Shown here: in pieces, positions 40,601 to 49,468 of the stretch | Layout of the letters: every line of letters begins with the position of its first letter | Numbering within the stretch: the stretch's first letter is position 1 | Origin: AP-15 sp963774345 | GTDB lineage: Bacteria > Pseudomonadota > Alphaproteobacteria > ATCC43930 > CGMCC-115725 | Assembly: GCA_963774345.1 (NCBI GenBank) | Contig: CAVZFB010000049.1 | Coordinates: 62,001-126,000 of the forward strand | Direction of reading: 5' to 3' | Length of the DNA: 64,000 bases | The notes under the pieces: model-generated | What the model saw: the letters and a program-made list of their open reading frames with translations, nothing else | Database searches by the model: none | What the model was told of the DNA's origin: nothing | Position numbers and translations under genes: made by a program

Positions 40601-41385
40601 GCGCCGCGCCGCGACAGCAGACCGCTCCCCGGATCGCCGTCGTCGCCGCCGAGACTGAAGCAGCTCAGCAGGCGCTGGTGGAGCTTACCCGGCGTTATCC
40701 CTGCGTCGCCCCCGAGCATGCCGATATTGTCGTTCCGCTCGGCGGCGATGGCTTTTTGCTCGAGACGTTGCATCGCTTTCTGCCGCAAGGCGTGCCGATC
40801 TTCGGCATGCATCGGGGCAGCGTCGGCTTTTTGATGAACATTTATCGGCCCGACGGACTGTTCGACCGGCTCGCCCACGCACAGCCGGTTGTCCTGCATC
40901 CGCTCGAAATGATCGCCCGCGACGATGACGGCGCCCGCCACCGCGCGCTCGCCTTCAACGAGGTCTCATTGCTCCGCGAGAGCCGTCAGGCGGCAAAGCT
41001 GCGGGTCACGGTTGACGGGGTCGTGCGGCTCGACGAGTTGATGGCCGACGGCATTCTGGTCGCCACGCCGGTCGGCAGCACCGCCTACAATTTATCGGCG
41101 CACGGCCCGATCATTCCGCTCGGCTCCGGTGTTTTGGCGCTGACCCCGATCAGTGCCTTTCGTCCCCGGCGTTGGCGCGGCGCTCTGCTGCGGCACGAGG
41201 CTCAGGTCAGGATCGACGCGCTCGAAAGCGACAAGCGCCCGGTCAGCGCCGTCGCCGATTTCACCGAGGCGCGCGACGTGACCAGCGTCGAGATCCACGA
41301 GAATCGTGACATCGCGATGACTTTACTGTTCGACCACGAGGCCAACCTCGAAGAACGCGTCTTTAAGGAGCAGTTTGCGCCTTGA
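40597..41385 (+). CDS. nadK: NAD kinase
   Basis: The 262-residue enzyme phosphorylates NAD to NADP. The GGDG motif is in VPLGGDGFLLETLH; the NE pair is in FNEVSLLRESRQAAKLRV; and LMADGILVATPVGSTAYNLSAHGPIIPL is the adenine-binding segment. The length and lack of an N-terminal extension agree with alphaproteobacterial NadK. The GTG start overlaps the moaA stop (gtga), so it is expressed with moaA. Confidence 0.95.
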   Translation: MSAAPRQQTAPRIAVVAAETEAAQQALVELTRRYPCVAPEHADIVVPLGGDGFLLETLHRFLPQGVPIFGMHRGSVGFLMNIYRPDGLFDRLAHAQPVVLHPLEMIARDDDGARHRALAFNEVSLLRESRQAAKLRVTVDGVVRLDELMADGILVATPVGSTAYNLSAHGPIIPLGSGVLALTPISAFRPRRWRGALLRHEAQVRIDALESDKRPVSAVADFTEARDVTSVEIHENRDIAMTLLFDHEANLEERVFKEQFAP

Positions 41386-41427
41386 GACGCACAGCGGGCC
41401 CCGGCTGGGACCCGCCGCGCCCATCTG

Positions 41428-41775
41428 CTACGCGATTGTCAGAACATTGCCGACGCGATGGAATTCTTTGCCGATGAGTGCGGCAAAGGCCCCCGAGGCC
41501 GCGGTGACGCTGCCGATCTCCCCACCAGAGTTGAAGTCGTGGGAACCCTGCACCACAAGGTTCTGCGGCGGCATCTGCGGGGTTGCGAACACTTCGAGCG
41601 TCAGCATCGCCGTGTTTTGTGCATCCGTCGCGCCGAAAATCACCCGCTTGGTGCTCGCATAGTAGCCGATCTGCCGTTTTTCTTCGAAAACAGTGCCGCC
41701 TTCGTATTGCCACCGACCGGCAACATCATCGACGTTATTCAAAGTCGTACGCTCCAGCATCAGAGACAGTGACAT
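41428..41775 (-). CDS. Unknown small protein, possible beta-barrel (dirigent/allene oxide cyclase-like)
   Basis: The 115-residue protein begins MSLSLMLERTTLNNVDD, lacks a signal peptide and is predicted beta-rich, with NLVVQGSHDFNSGGEIGSVTAASGAFAALIGKEF near the C-terminus. The Q-G-x-H-D-F-x-S-G then G-S-V-x-A-A-S pattern reminds me of the dirigent/allene oxide cyclase barrel superfamily, but I would not assign a function. ATG 41775 has GGAG seven bases upstream. A perfect CRP-type palindrome lies ~70 bp upstream (41844-41859), a plausible regulatory site for this gene. Confidence 0.6.
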   Translation of the reverse strand: MSLSLMLERTTLNNVDDVAGRWQYEGGTVFEEKRQIGYYASTKRVIFGATDAQNTAMLTLEVFATPQMPPQNLVVQGSHDFNSGGEIGSVTAASGAFAALIGKEFHRVGNVLTIA

Positions 41776-42239
41776 CAAAATCTCCTATCACGCGGTGTTT
41801 CATATCCGCGGCACTGTCGTACCCAGAATTCGCAGCAATCACATGTGAAGTACTTCACACAGCACCAAAATATGGTACCTAATATTATATAAACACCATC
41901 TGCAATTTACTTAAGTTTTGAAATATCCCATCGGCCATTTTGCTCGATTTCGCTGGTACCTAAGGCCGCCTCCCAGACCGCGAAGTTGCTGCCCGGTATA
42001 ATCCAGATGTCGACGCCCCGCCCAATCGCCTTTCCATAATTTGCGGTCGCGTCGCACTTCAGGATCACCAAACCGGACATGTGAGCGACAAATGTCCGCG
42101 CCACTTTGGTGCCGCGGGTTGCGAATAGTAATTGCCGTCCTCCGTCGCAGCGGACGCCAAGAATGCATAAAGGAGGTTTCGGTCACCGCCCGTTAGCGGA
42201 TTTTGTGCAGCCTTTACGCCCGCCGCGACGATATGCGCG
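41776..42239. other. AT-rich intergenic region with CRP-type palindrome
   Basis: These 464 bp include an AT-rich part (41800-41920) with the palindrome at 41844-41859. A weak 65-codon frame lies on the minus strand (41907-42104, GTG start, no ribosome binding site) whose product I do not recognise and do not call as a gene. Confidence 0.4.
41844..41859. promoter_or_regulatory. Perfect CRP/FNR-type palindrome
   Basis: TGTGAAGTACTTCACA is an exact 16-bp palindrome containing TGTGA-N6-TCACA. It shares the TGTGAA-N4-TTCACA core with the site at 33590-33611. It lies 69 bp upstream of the minus-strand gene starting at 41775. Confidence 0.6.
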
Positions 42240-43212
42240 CTACTCGCGCAGCTCGGGGACGATCCAGAACGGCTTCTGGCCGCGGGCGACGCGCTCGAAA
42301 TTGTCGAAGGCGTTGCGCCAGCGCTTCCAATGATTGTCCCAGGTCGGGCCGGCGCCGTGCGGGCTGAAGGTGATGTTCTTCAACGTGAACAGCTCGTGGT
42401 CGGGTTTGGGCGGCTCCTCGACCATCACGTCGAGCCCGGCGCCCAGGATCTTTTCGTCGCGCAGCGCGTTGTACAGCGCCTTTTCGTCGACGACCGGGCC
42501 ACGACAGGTGTTGATCAGGATCGCCGTGGGTTTCATCATCGCCAATTCTCGCTCGCCGATCAGATTGTGCGTGGACAAGTCGAGCGGCACGTGCAAGGTC
42601 ACGATATCCGAGGTCTTCAGCAGTTCGGTGAACAGCGCGAACCGCACGCCGAGCGCGTCCTCTTGATCGGTCGTCAGCCGGTTGATGTCGTAATACTTGA
42701 TGTGCATGTCGAAGGCCTTGGCGCGGCGTGCGACCTTTTTGCCGATATTGCCGAGGCCGATGATGCCCAGAAGTCTTGTCTTCGAGCTCATAGAGCTTGG
42801 TCGCGTTGAAATCGTTGCCGCGCCAACGTCCGGAGGACACGCCTTCGTGCTGCCAGATCAATTTGCGGCTGACGGCCAGCATCAGCATCATTGCGTGCTC
42901 GGCGACCGCGGTCGAGTTGGCCCCGCCATTGTTGCAGATCGGCACACCAGCCGCCCGCGCCGCGTCCAGGTCATAAGTGTTGTAGCCGGCGCTCAGGGTC
43001 TGGACGATGCGCAATTTTGGCGCCCGCCGGTAGAAATCGGGGCCGTGCGGGAATTGCCCGCCGCCGATGTAGTATTCGGTGTCCTTCAACAGATCAAAGA
43101 ATTCAGGGCGGCCATGCGGGGCCATCACCAGCTCCCAGCCCGGCGACAGCAGGTCGTAGGCGATCTTCAGGGTTTCCTCATTGTGGGTGGAGGGGGTCAG
43201 GATGCGGGGCAT
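42240..43212 (-). pseudogene. D-2-hydroxyacid dehydrogenase with one frameshift
   Basis: The ATG at 43212, with AGAGGAG upstream, opens a frame encoding MPRILTPSTHNEETLKIAYDL through AVAEHAMMLMLAVSRKLIWQHEGV and KLYELEDKT. Near 42772 an extra T shifts the frame, and the remainder, GIIGLGNIGKKVARRAKAFDMHIKYYD, INTCRGPVVDEKALYNALRDEKILGAGLDV and the HGAGPTW block (NAD domain, catalytic Arg/Glu/His region), continues in the next frame to the stop at 42240. Corrected, it would be a ~323-residue glycerate/hydroxypyruvate/phosphoglycerate dehydrogenase-like enzyme. Either a recent mutation or a sequence error. Confidence 0.75.
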
Positions 43213-43463
43213 GCAGCGTCTCCTCTTGCGCGGGATTGTCGTGTGTGGTTGGCGAAGCGCCGCCGGCGTTGATTGGCCGTCGGCAGTGAGGAAAAGCCAT
43301 CGTAGCGACAGCAGACGATGACACCCAAGCGCAAAAACCGGGGCCCTAACCGATTGCCGAAACCGGGCGGCTCGGCATAGGTTGAGATTCTGCGCCGTCC
43401 GACGCCAAAACCTCAGCCACAAGTCGAACACCACACAAAACCAACCAGCGAGTGAGAACAAGC

Positions 43464-44558
43464 ATGCCCGAGTCGCTCCACGACCGCTTCCAGAACCTGC
43501 ACGAGTTCGTCACGCAGGCGCGCACCAATCTCAACCGAAACAATTGGGACTACCTGATCGGCGGCTCGGAGACCGAAACCACTTTGGCGCGCAACCGGCT
43601 GGCGCTCGACGCCATTGGCTTCCGGCCGCGGGTCTTGCGCGATGTGTCGACGATCGATTGCAGCCGCACCTTGTTCGGCAAAAAGCTGCGCATCCCGGTG
43701 CTGTGCGCGCCGGTCGGATCGCTGCAGGTGTTCGACCCGGCTGGTGGCGGCGCGGTGGCGGCGGCGACCCGCGAATTCGGCAACGGCATGATCCTCTCTT
43801 CGGTCTCGGAGCCGGGGCTCGACAAGACCGCCGAAGCTTCGGGCGACGGCTTTAAGATCTTCCAGCTCTATGTGCGCGGCGACGCCGCCTGGGTCGACGA
43901 CCATGTCCGCCGCACCATCGACACGGGCTACGACGCCTTTTGCTTGACCGTCGACACCGACAGCTACAGCCGGCGCGAGCGCGACATCGCCAAACGCCAC
44001 CAACGTGGGCGCGTGCGCGTCGACGACGCCCGCATCTATCAGGCGCAGTTCAACTGGCGCGATATCGAGCGGATCAAGAAGAGATTCGACATCCCGCTGA
44101 TCCTCAAGGGAATCGCCACCGCCGAGGACGCCAAGATTGCGCTCGAGCACGGTGTCGATTGCGTCTACGTGTCGAACCATGGCGGGCGCCAGCTCGATCA
44201 GGGCGTCGGCTCGATCGATGTGTTGCCGGAAGTCGTCGAGGCGGTTGGCGGGCGGGCCCGCATCATCGTCGATGGCGGCATCAGCCGCGGCGTCGACGTG
44301 GTCAAGGCGCTGATACTAGGCGCCGACGCGGTCGCCTGTGGCCGGCTCTATGTCTATGGGCTCGCCGCCGCCGGAGCCGAGGGCGTGGTGCGCCTCTTCG
44401 AGATCCTCGAAGACGAGATCCGCATCTGCCTGTCGCTATTGGGCGTCACCGGCTACCACGAGCTCGACAAATCCTATATCCGCCCCGCCCGTCAAGTGGT
44501 GCCGCCGCACGTCCACAGCGCCTTCCCCCACCTCAACCTGCCGCGCGAAACCTATTAA
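43464..44558 (+). CDS. FMN-dependent alpha-hydroxy acid oxidase/dehydrogenase
   Basis: The 364-residue TIM-barrel flavoprotein is of the lactate oxidase/glycolate oxidase/lactate monooxygenase family. Signatures are NWDYLIGGSETETTLARNRLALDAIGFRPRVL, KIFQLYVRGD, LTVDTDSYSRRERD, LILKGIATAEDAK, the active-site VSNHGGRQLDQGVGSIDVLPE (catalytic His, FMN-binding Arg) and IIVDGGISRGVDVVKALILGADAVACGR. It oxidises a 2-hydroxy acid to the 2-oxo acid. It is divergent from the frameshifted D-2-hydroxyacid dehydrogenase, a related chemistry on D substrates. ATG 43464 is used; GTG 43452 is also possible. Confidence 0.9.
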   Translation: MPESLHDRFQNLHEFVTQARTNLNRNNWDYLIGGSETETTLARNRLALDAIGFRPRVLRDVSTIDCSRTLFGKKLRIPVLCAPVGSLQVFDPAGGGAVAAATREFGNGMILSSVSEPGLDKTAEASGDGFKIFQLYVRGDAAWVDDHVRRTIDTGYDAFCLTVDTDSYSRRERDIAKRHQRGRVRVDDARIYQAQFNWRDIERIKKRFDIPLILKGIATAEDAKIALEHGVDCVYVSNHGGRQLDQGVGSIDVLPEVVEAVGGRARIIVDGGISRGVDVVKALILGADAVACGRLYVYGLAAAGAEGVVRLFEILEDEIRICLSLLGVTGYHELDKSYIRPARQVVPPHVHSAFPHLNLPRETY

Positions 44559-44613
44559 CCGACGCGGCCGAACAGCGCCGGCGGAAGTCGGGCGCTTGTG
44601 AACCACCGCCCCG

Positions 44614-44886
44614 CTACGCCGGACGGTACGCGATCGCTTTCGCCAGGTTGCCGTTGATATAAACCTCACCGGAGCCGATTACCGTGGCCCCGGCGGGCGG
44701 GGCGCCGATCGTTATGACCGTGTTCTTTTCCGGTTTGTCGGTGGCCTTGTCGTCAATTTCAAGTACTGTCGCGCCATCCTCGGCCCGTAAGGCGACCAAC
44801 GGGCCCCGCAGAAAGTTCTCCTGCTGCGCGATGAAGGTATTCAGACTTGAAAGGTCCCAGCTGGGGCCAGCTTTCAGACTGCGCAT
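44614..44886 (-). CDS. Unknown 90-residue protein, downstream partner of membrane protein
   Basis: The 90-residue soluble protein (MRSLKAGPSWDLSSLNTFIAQQENFLRGPLVALRAEDGATVLEIDDK, then TVITIGAPPAGATVIGSGEVYINGNLAKAI) has a helix near the N-terminus and short beta strands later. No family is recognised. AAGGA lies upstream of the ATG. The start is 22 bp after the stop of the membrane protein gene, so they form a transcription unit, suggesting a shared job. Confidence 0.55.
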   Translation of the reverse strand: MRSLKAGPSWDLSSLNTFIAQQENFLRGPLVALRAEDGATVLEIDDKATDKPEKNTVITIGAPPAGATVIGSGEVYINGNLAKAIAYRPA

Positions 44887-44908
44887 CGTGGTTCCTTGAC
44901 ATTGGGCA

Positions 44909-46003
44909 TCAAAAGTCCCGTTCGGTGATGTCGTGTAGCATGCGCGAAAGTTCAGTCATGGCGGTTGCGGCTGTTGCGGCGTCGGCCGAACCTACTCTAT
45001 CGCTCGCCGCGGCAAGAATGTTCGATCGCTCCGTCGTGATGTCGGCGTCCGTCGCGGTACCGAGCGCCTGTGCGATCTGATCGAGCTTAGCTTTATCATT
45101 TTGACGGACCAAGCCTTGAATGTAATTCGAAAACTCCTGCGTTCGAGTCTGGAGGTCGGGGGGAAGAATTGTCCCTTGATCCGGCGAGGGCGCCCCGGCA
45201 TAGCTCAGCTCTGCGTCGGTGCGCGCCACCAGCTCCGCGACCACCAGTTGCGTGAACAGATACGCATAGAGAAACCCGAGAAGCGTACCGGCGATGATCA
45301 CCGCTGGGATTACCACCAGGCTTCCTGCCGCGCCATCGAACAGCATCGTGCCGAGGCTTCCCGAGAGGCGGGATAATTGGTCATAAATCGCCTTGGCTTC
45401 GACAAGACCGACCCCGACGATGATCTTGGTCAACCAGTCGGAAATCTCTGTCAGATTGGTGCTGGATTGCCATCCGCGCCTGCCGCGTAGCGCCGCAGCC
45501 CCAGCTGCGGACGGCTGACCCGAGGGCGCAGCAGCCCCAAAACTTGGGGTCGAGATCCCGGCGGGTGGGGTCGCTGGAGCGGGAGTTCCGGAGCCGGACG
45601 TCGCCGAAGGGGCCGGTTGCGGAGCGGTCTCACCCGACAGCCGAGGTACGCCGAACAAGAAGCCGAGAAAGCCGCCAAACAGGGCCGCCGCCAGGCCGAC
45701 GAGCATGGTCACGCCAAACGCTTTCAGCGTGTAGACGGGCACCCCGAGCAGCGGTCCTAACCAATTCGCCCGGTCGGCCCAGTACCCGGCAGCGCCGTGA
45801 CCCGGAAAGCCGCCAGGGATGTAGCTGACGAGGCGCCCGGTTTGAAGAAAACCGGCGGCGATCGCCCAGATCGCGGTCAGCGCGACAAGTATCTTCAATA
45901 GGTTTGTGAGCAGCCCGAAGGTGGATGCCAAGCGCCGCCCGTGCTGGTCGGATCCGAAACTCGGCCCGACGGCTGACAGAAGGCGGTCCCACAACCGGTT
46001 CAT
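44909..46003 (-). CDS. Unknown membrane protein with conserved ISDWLTKIIVGVGL motif
   Basis: The 364-residue protein has a helix at about 33-55 (ILVALTAIWAIAAGFL) and a pair near 90-120 (TLKAFGVTMLVGLAAALFGGFLGFLFGVP). A Pro/Ser/Ala-rich low-complexity linker (about 125-175) follows, then TNLTEISDWLTKIIVGVGLVEAKAIYDQLSR and a last helix pair (GSLVVIPAVIIAGTLLGFLYAYLFTQLVV). The C-terminal ~100 residues are soluble and helical. The ISDWLTKI-GVGL pattern recurs in uncharacterised bacterial membrane proteins I have seen, but I know no function. It forms an operon with the 90-residue gene. Confidence 0.6.
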   Translation of the reverse strand: MNRLWDRLLSAVGPSFGSDQHGRRLASTFGLLTNLLKILVALTAIWAIAAGFLQTGRLVSYIPGGFPGHGAAGYWADRANWLGPLLGVPVYTLKAFGVTMLVGLAAALFGGFLGFLFGVPRLSGETAPQPAPSATSGSGTPAPATPPAGISTPSFGAAAPSGQPSAAGAAALRGRRGWQSSTNLTEISDWLTKIIVGVGLVEAKAIYDQLSRLSGSLGTMLFDGAAGSLVVIPAVIIAGTLLGFLYAYLFTQLVVAELVARTDAELSYAGAPSPDQGTILPPDLQTRTQEFSNYIQGLVRQNDKAKLDQIAQALGTATDADITTERSNILAAASDRVGSADAATAATAMTELSRMLHDITERDF

Positions 46004-46297
46004 CTGGTCGGAACTCTACTTGCCCAGCCAAAGATATAACTGAATGGTAGTGTCTCTGTAGTGAATAATCTACCTCGGAAATCGTTCGCAAAGCGGCACA
46101 GCTCAGCGCTTCGATGCAGCGGATCAGCGGGTTTCAGTCCCTCGGCGCAGTCAACTGGCCGGTGCGACCGTCTGTTGTGCACGCGGGCGCGATTTACGCT
46201 GCCCAAGCTTGTCCAAACCGGGCGATCCTGTGCTCACACCCCTCGGAATGCGGAGAATGTCGGCTAATATCCTTTTACGGTGACCGCCGGCCGCAAT
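46004..46297. other. Gap within the minus-strand retropepsin/membrane protein group
   Basis: The 294 bp between the retropepsin-like gene and the membrane protein gene contain no convincing coding frame, inverted repeat or promoter motif that I can identify. Confidence 0.35.
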
Positions 46298-47239
46298 TCA
46301 GCCGCCGCCATTCCGCGCCAGATAAAGGCGCCCAGTCGCAACCGAGATCCAGACGCGCTGGCTGCCCAGAAAGTCAACACCGATGACGCCATCGCCAAAG
46401 TTCCCATTCCCACCGAGCGCGGGCGGCTCCTTTGCCAACACATAGGCGTACGGGTGTCGCGATACCGCAGGACCGATCTGGAGGCTATCAAACCAATGGA
46501 CGTGTGACGGAGTGTCGTCGCCGGCAATGACATGAAGTTTGATCATGCGATCGTTCTCCAAGTCCTGATCCGTGAGGCCGAGCCGCTGCGCCATTTGGGG
46601 CGTGATCATCGTGTTGGATGCGCCGGTATCCAGGAAGCCGGTTCCTTCGACACCGTTGAGCTTGAACGGCAATTTCAACCAGCCTGTTCGCGTGGAAAAC
46701 CCGGCGATCGGCGCAGCCGGCTCGTCCCAGGGGGGCGGCGCCGGCTCGCATCGCCGGATGCGATACAGCGTCAGCACCCGTTTCGGCCCGTCGATGTCAA
46801 GATCGTAATCGCGCAGGATGTCCAGGCCGAGGATGCCATCGAATGGTTGGTTGCCGCCAATCGAGTTCACCGCCAGCCGGTGCAACGACAACGCCGCAGC
46901 GCCGATCGACATGCTGTCGATGCGGACGTCTGGCTGGGCCGAAGTGCCACTTAGACCCATAAGGGAAGTGAGGGATCGCGGGTCGCGGACCAGGCTCAAT
47001 CGCTGAACCGCCGCCTCCCCCAACAGGCTTTTTTGCGCGCCTGTGTCCAACAGCATGCCGATAGCGTGGCCGTTAAGGGTGACCGGGACAACGAAGAGGT
47101 GGTTCTCGAGTTCAAGTGGCGCCTGGGCGATGTGCACGAGATCGCATGCGGCATCCGACGGACCGCTTGCCAATACCAACAACAGCAGCAGCGTGAACCC
47201 TGCTAACGCACGTCGCACCGGGTAGGCGATCGGAGGCAT
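46298..47239 (-). CDS. Exported two-domain retropepsin-like aspartic protease
   Basis: The 313-residue protein has a signal peptide (ALAGFTLLLLLVLASGPSDA). Two retropepsin-like domains follow, each with the catalytic-type D-T-G-A: GMLLDTGAQKSLLGEAAV at ~62 and TGFLDTGASNTMITPQMAQRLGL at ~202. Each is followed by its own flap and hydrophobic-hydrophobic-Gly (FDGILGLDIL, FGDGVIGVDFL). This is a tandem duplication within one chain, which could fold into an intramolecular two-lobed protease like pepsin. It belongs to the bacterial retropepsin-like (PerP/aspartyl protease) family in the periplasm. Substrate unknown. Confidence 0.8.
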   Translation of the reverse strand: MPPIAYPVRRALAGFTLLLLLVLASGPSDAACDLVHIAQAPLELENHLFVVPVTLNGHAIGMLLDTGAQKSLLGEAAVQRLSLVRDPRSLTSLMGLSGTSAQPDVRIDSMSIGAAALSLHRLAVNSIGGNQPFDGILGLDILRDYDLDIDGPKRVLTLYRIRRCEPAPPPWDEPAAPIAGFSTRTGWLKLPFKLNGVEGTGFLDTGASNTMITPQMAQRLGLTDQDLENDRMIKLHVIAGDDTPSHVHWFDSLQIGPAVSRHPYAYVLAKEPPALGGNGNFGDGVIGVDFLGSQRVWISVATGRLYLARNGGG

Positions 47240-47622
47240 GAACTAAATCCGCAGGAAATTGAGCTCGTCAGGGACACAGCCGTTCAATTCTCTGACGAAA
47301 GATGGTGAGGCTTTCCGCCGCCCGCATCTCGGCTTTGCCATACCTCAGAGCAGAGCCGCTCATAAATGCGTTCAAACCTCGGCCTAAACCGGGTGAACCC
47401 GAGACCAGCGATTTCGGACCGGCGCCTGCAACTTCTCGAAGCTAGCCAGGCCGCTTATCCCCCCGGCATCGAGGTCGGCCACCGCTACTCAACTAAATAG
47501 TGAAGTCTCGCTGCTGATTCGCTGCAGGTGCAGCAGTTCGTAATCTTAGACTCTCGTTACAGTTGTAGTAACGAGTGGCCGGAGCGAGCTGCCGATACGG
47601 TCAAGACTGTGCCGGCCCGAAC
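47240..47622. other. Intergenic region without recognised features
   Basis: These 383 bp between the retropepsin-like and VOC genes show no coding similarity, clear promoter motif or repeat. Confidence 0.35.
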
Positions 47623-48111
47623 CTACGCCGGGCGCAGCCGGGATGGCCGCGTTGGCGCATTCGCCATCGCCGTCGCGATCCTGTCGGGCCGGGTCCAGGC
47701 GAGATATTCGGCCGCGTATTCGGGCGGCAGGATCTCGACCATCGACTCGTTCTCGACCCACACTTCGATCACATGGAACGGGCCGCGGTTGCAGCGGTAG
47801 CATTGCCAGCCTTCACGGCCCGCAATCGCCTCGACAGCGTCAGCTTCCGCGGCGACGCTTAGCGCGAAATGGGTCGGGCCGTAGCCGCGCGCTTCCGGCT
47901 TCTTGGCAAACCCCGCGCCGTCGCTGCCGCCCGGCTGAAGCTCCGTCCCCGCCGGATAGACCTCGACGCCCGACCCGTGCTCGTCGAGCTGAAGGGCGAA
48001 GAAGCTCCCCGGATTGGGTGGAAACGGAACCGCTTTGCCGCCCATGAATTCGGCGAGAACCCCGGCGACGCGCTTCGGATCGTGGGCGGCGATCGAAAGA
48101 TGATGGATCAT
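47623..48111 (-). CDS. VOC (glyoxalase/dioxygenase superfamily) protein
   Basis: The 162-residue protein begins MIHHLSIAAHDPKRVAGVLAEFMGG, the first beta-alpha-beta-beta-beta unit with a metal-ligand His. It includes GPTHFALSVAAEADAVEAIAGREGW and FHVIEVWVENESMVEILPPEY in the second unit, with His and Glu ligands expected. VOC proteins act as glyoxalases, extradiol dioxygenases or resistance binders; there is no basis for a substrate here. The ATG at 48111 follows GAGGAAG. It sits downstream of the cyclase gene on the same strand (70 bp). Confidence 0.82.
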   Translation of the reverse strand: MIHHLSIAAHDPKRVAGVLAEFMGGKAVPFPPNPGSFFALQLDEHGSGVEVYPAGTELQPGGSDGAGFAKKPEARGYGPTHFALSVAAEADAVEAIAGREGWQCYRCNRGPFHVIEVWVENESMVEILPPEYAAEYLAWTRPDRIATAMANAPTRPSRLRPA

Positions 48112-48181
48112 GGCTTCCTCACGAATTTCCCGCGCAACCAATAGCACGACGAACGCGCCGGCGCGACGCCGACCTGCGGGG

Positions 48182-49414
48182 TCACCGCAACAACGGCGTA
48201 GCGTCGAAACCGGGCTCGGGGGTGAAAAGCTCCTGCGGTTGCGCCACGCCGCGCAAAGCGTAGCGCCCGACCGAAATCAGACGACTTCGCACCTCCGTGC
48301 CAACCGCGTCCGCGAAGCTCGCCGAAACCAGAACATCCTGCTCGACCGAGCGGCTCATCGCCAGGATTCGGCTTACCTCGTTCACCGCCGGACCGATGAC
48401 CGTGAAGTCGAGGCGATCCTTGCTGCCGACATTGCCGTAAAACACATCGCCAACATGCAGCGCCAGATAAACCTGGGTCGTCGGCAAATCGGCTTCGGCA
48501 CGGCTTCTATTGAGCTTGCCGACGCCATTGCGCACCCGTGCTGCGGCGGCGAGCGCCTCGAGGCAGGCTTGCGCGTGGTCCTCACCGGTGAAGATCGCCA
48601 GGGTCCCGTCGCCGATCAGCTTCAGGACATCGCCGCCATGACCGTGCACGGCGGAAACAACGACATCGGCATAGTCGTTGAGGAGCGGGATGATCTGCTC
48701 TGGCGCGGCGCTGTCGGTGATCTGGGTAAAACTGCGCAGGTCGCTGTACCACAGCACCGCGCTGATCTTGTCGGCGACGCCGCGGGCGATCCGGCCGCTC
48801 ATCACCCGCCGGCCCGCGTCGCGTCCGAGATAGGTTTCGGCGAGCGTCCCGGCCATGCGCGCGAGCGCGGCCGATTTGAGGGCGAGGTTGAGGAAAGGCA
48901 CGAGCCGTTTCAACGCGATGATTGCGCCGTCGCCGAACCCTTTCGGTGAATCGGTCGCCCAGGATGAATAAACGCAATCCATCTCGCCGATTACGCCTTC
49001 GGCGGCAAATCGATGAATAAGCGCCAGGTAATCCGTCATGCCCTCGTCGCGGGCCTGTGCGATCGCTGCAAAATCGGCTGCGTCGCCGCCGACCAAACGG
49101 CGGCGCATCACCTTTTCGCCCGACTGCAGCAGATGGAAGAATGGGCTGCGTTGCCAATTCTCCGCTGCTTCGCCCTCATTGGTGCGCCCGTAATCGATTG
49201 CCTCGACCGCATCCGGCAGATCCGCACGCCAGCGCAGGACGCGACCCTCGTATATCGGATGGAGCGTGTCGAGAATGACCATGGCGCGGGCCAAGGGAAC
49301 GCCGGCATCGGCGATCCGCCCGCAGAAACCGGCCATCAGCTCGCTGTCGGTTCGACCGATTAGCCCGGCCTCCGTCACCCAGCCGGCCAGTTGGTCGAAA
49401 GCCGATTGATCCAT
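48182..49414 (-). CDS. Class III adenylate/guanylate cyclase
   Basis: The 410-residue protein's N-terminal ~200 residues form a sensor-like region without transmembrane helices (PIYEGRVLRWR...YGRTNEGEAAENWQRSPFFHLL). The C-terminal catalytic domain has the first metal Asp in AVLWYSDLRSFTQITD, the second in VLKLIGDGTLAIF, and the late LALHVGDVFYGNVGSKDRLDFTVIGPAVNEVSRI block with the transition-state Asn and Arg. It makes a cyclic nucleotide, probably cAMP, from the nucleoside triphosphate. The CRP-type palindromes in this window make cAMP signalling relevant, but no direct link is shown. Confidence 0.9.
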   Translation of the reverse strand: MDQSAFDQLAGWVTEAGLIGRTDSELMAGFCGRIADAGVPLARAMVILDTLHPIYEGRVLRWRADLPDAVEAIDYGRTNEGEAAENWQRSPFFHLLQSGEKVMRRRLVGGDAADFAAIAQARDEGMTDYLALIHRFAAEGVIGEMDCVYSSWATDSPKGFGDGAIIALKRLVPFLNLALKSAALARMAGTLAETYLGRDAGRRVMSGRIARGVADKISAVLWYSDLRSFTQITDSAAPEQIIPLLNDYADVVVSAVHGHGGDVLKLIGDGTLAIFTGEDHAQACLEALAAAARVRNGVGKLNRSRAEADLPTTQVYLALHVGDVFYGNVGSKDRLDFTVIGPAVNEVSRILAMSRSVEQDVLVSASFADAVGTEVRSRLISVGRYALRGVAQPQELFTPEPGFDATPLLR

Positions 49415-49468
49415 TTTGCTTGCTCCGTCTCGACGATGATCGTCCTCGGCAGCGGGCGCGGCGAAATT

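Noticed and set aside
41907..42104. 65-codon minus-strand frame in the gap upstream of the small beta-rich gene
   Set aside because: GTG start without ribosome binding site, no family pattern and no partner; it could be chance or a remnant.
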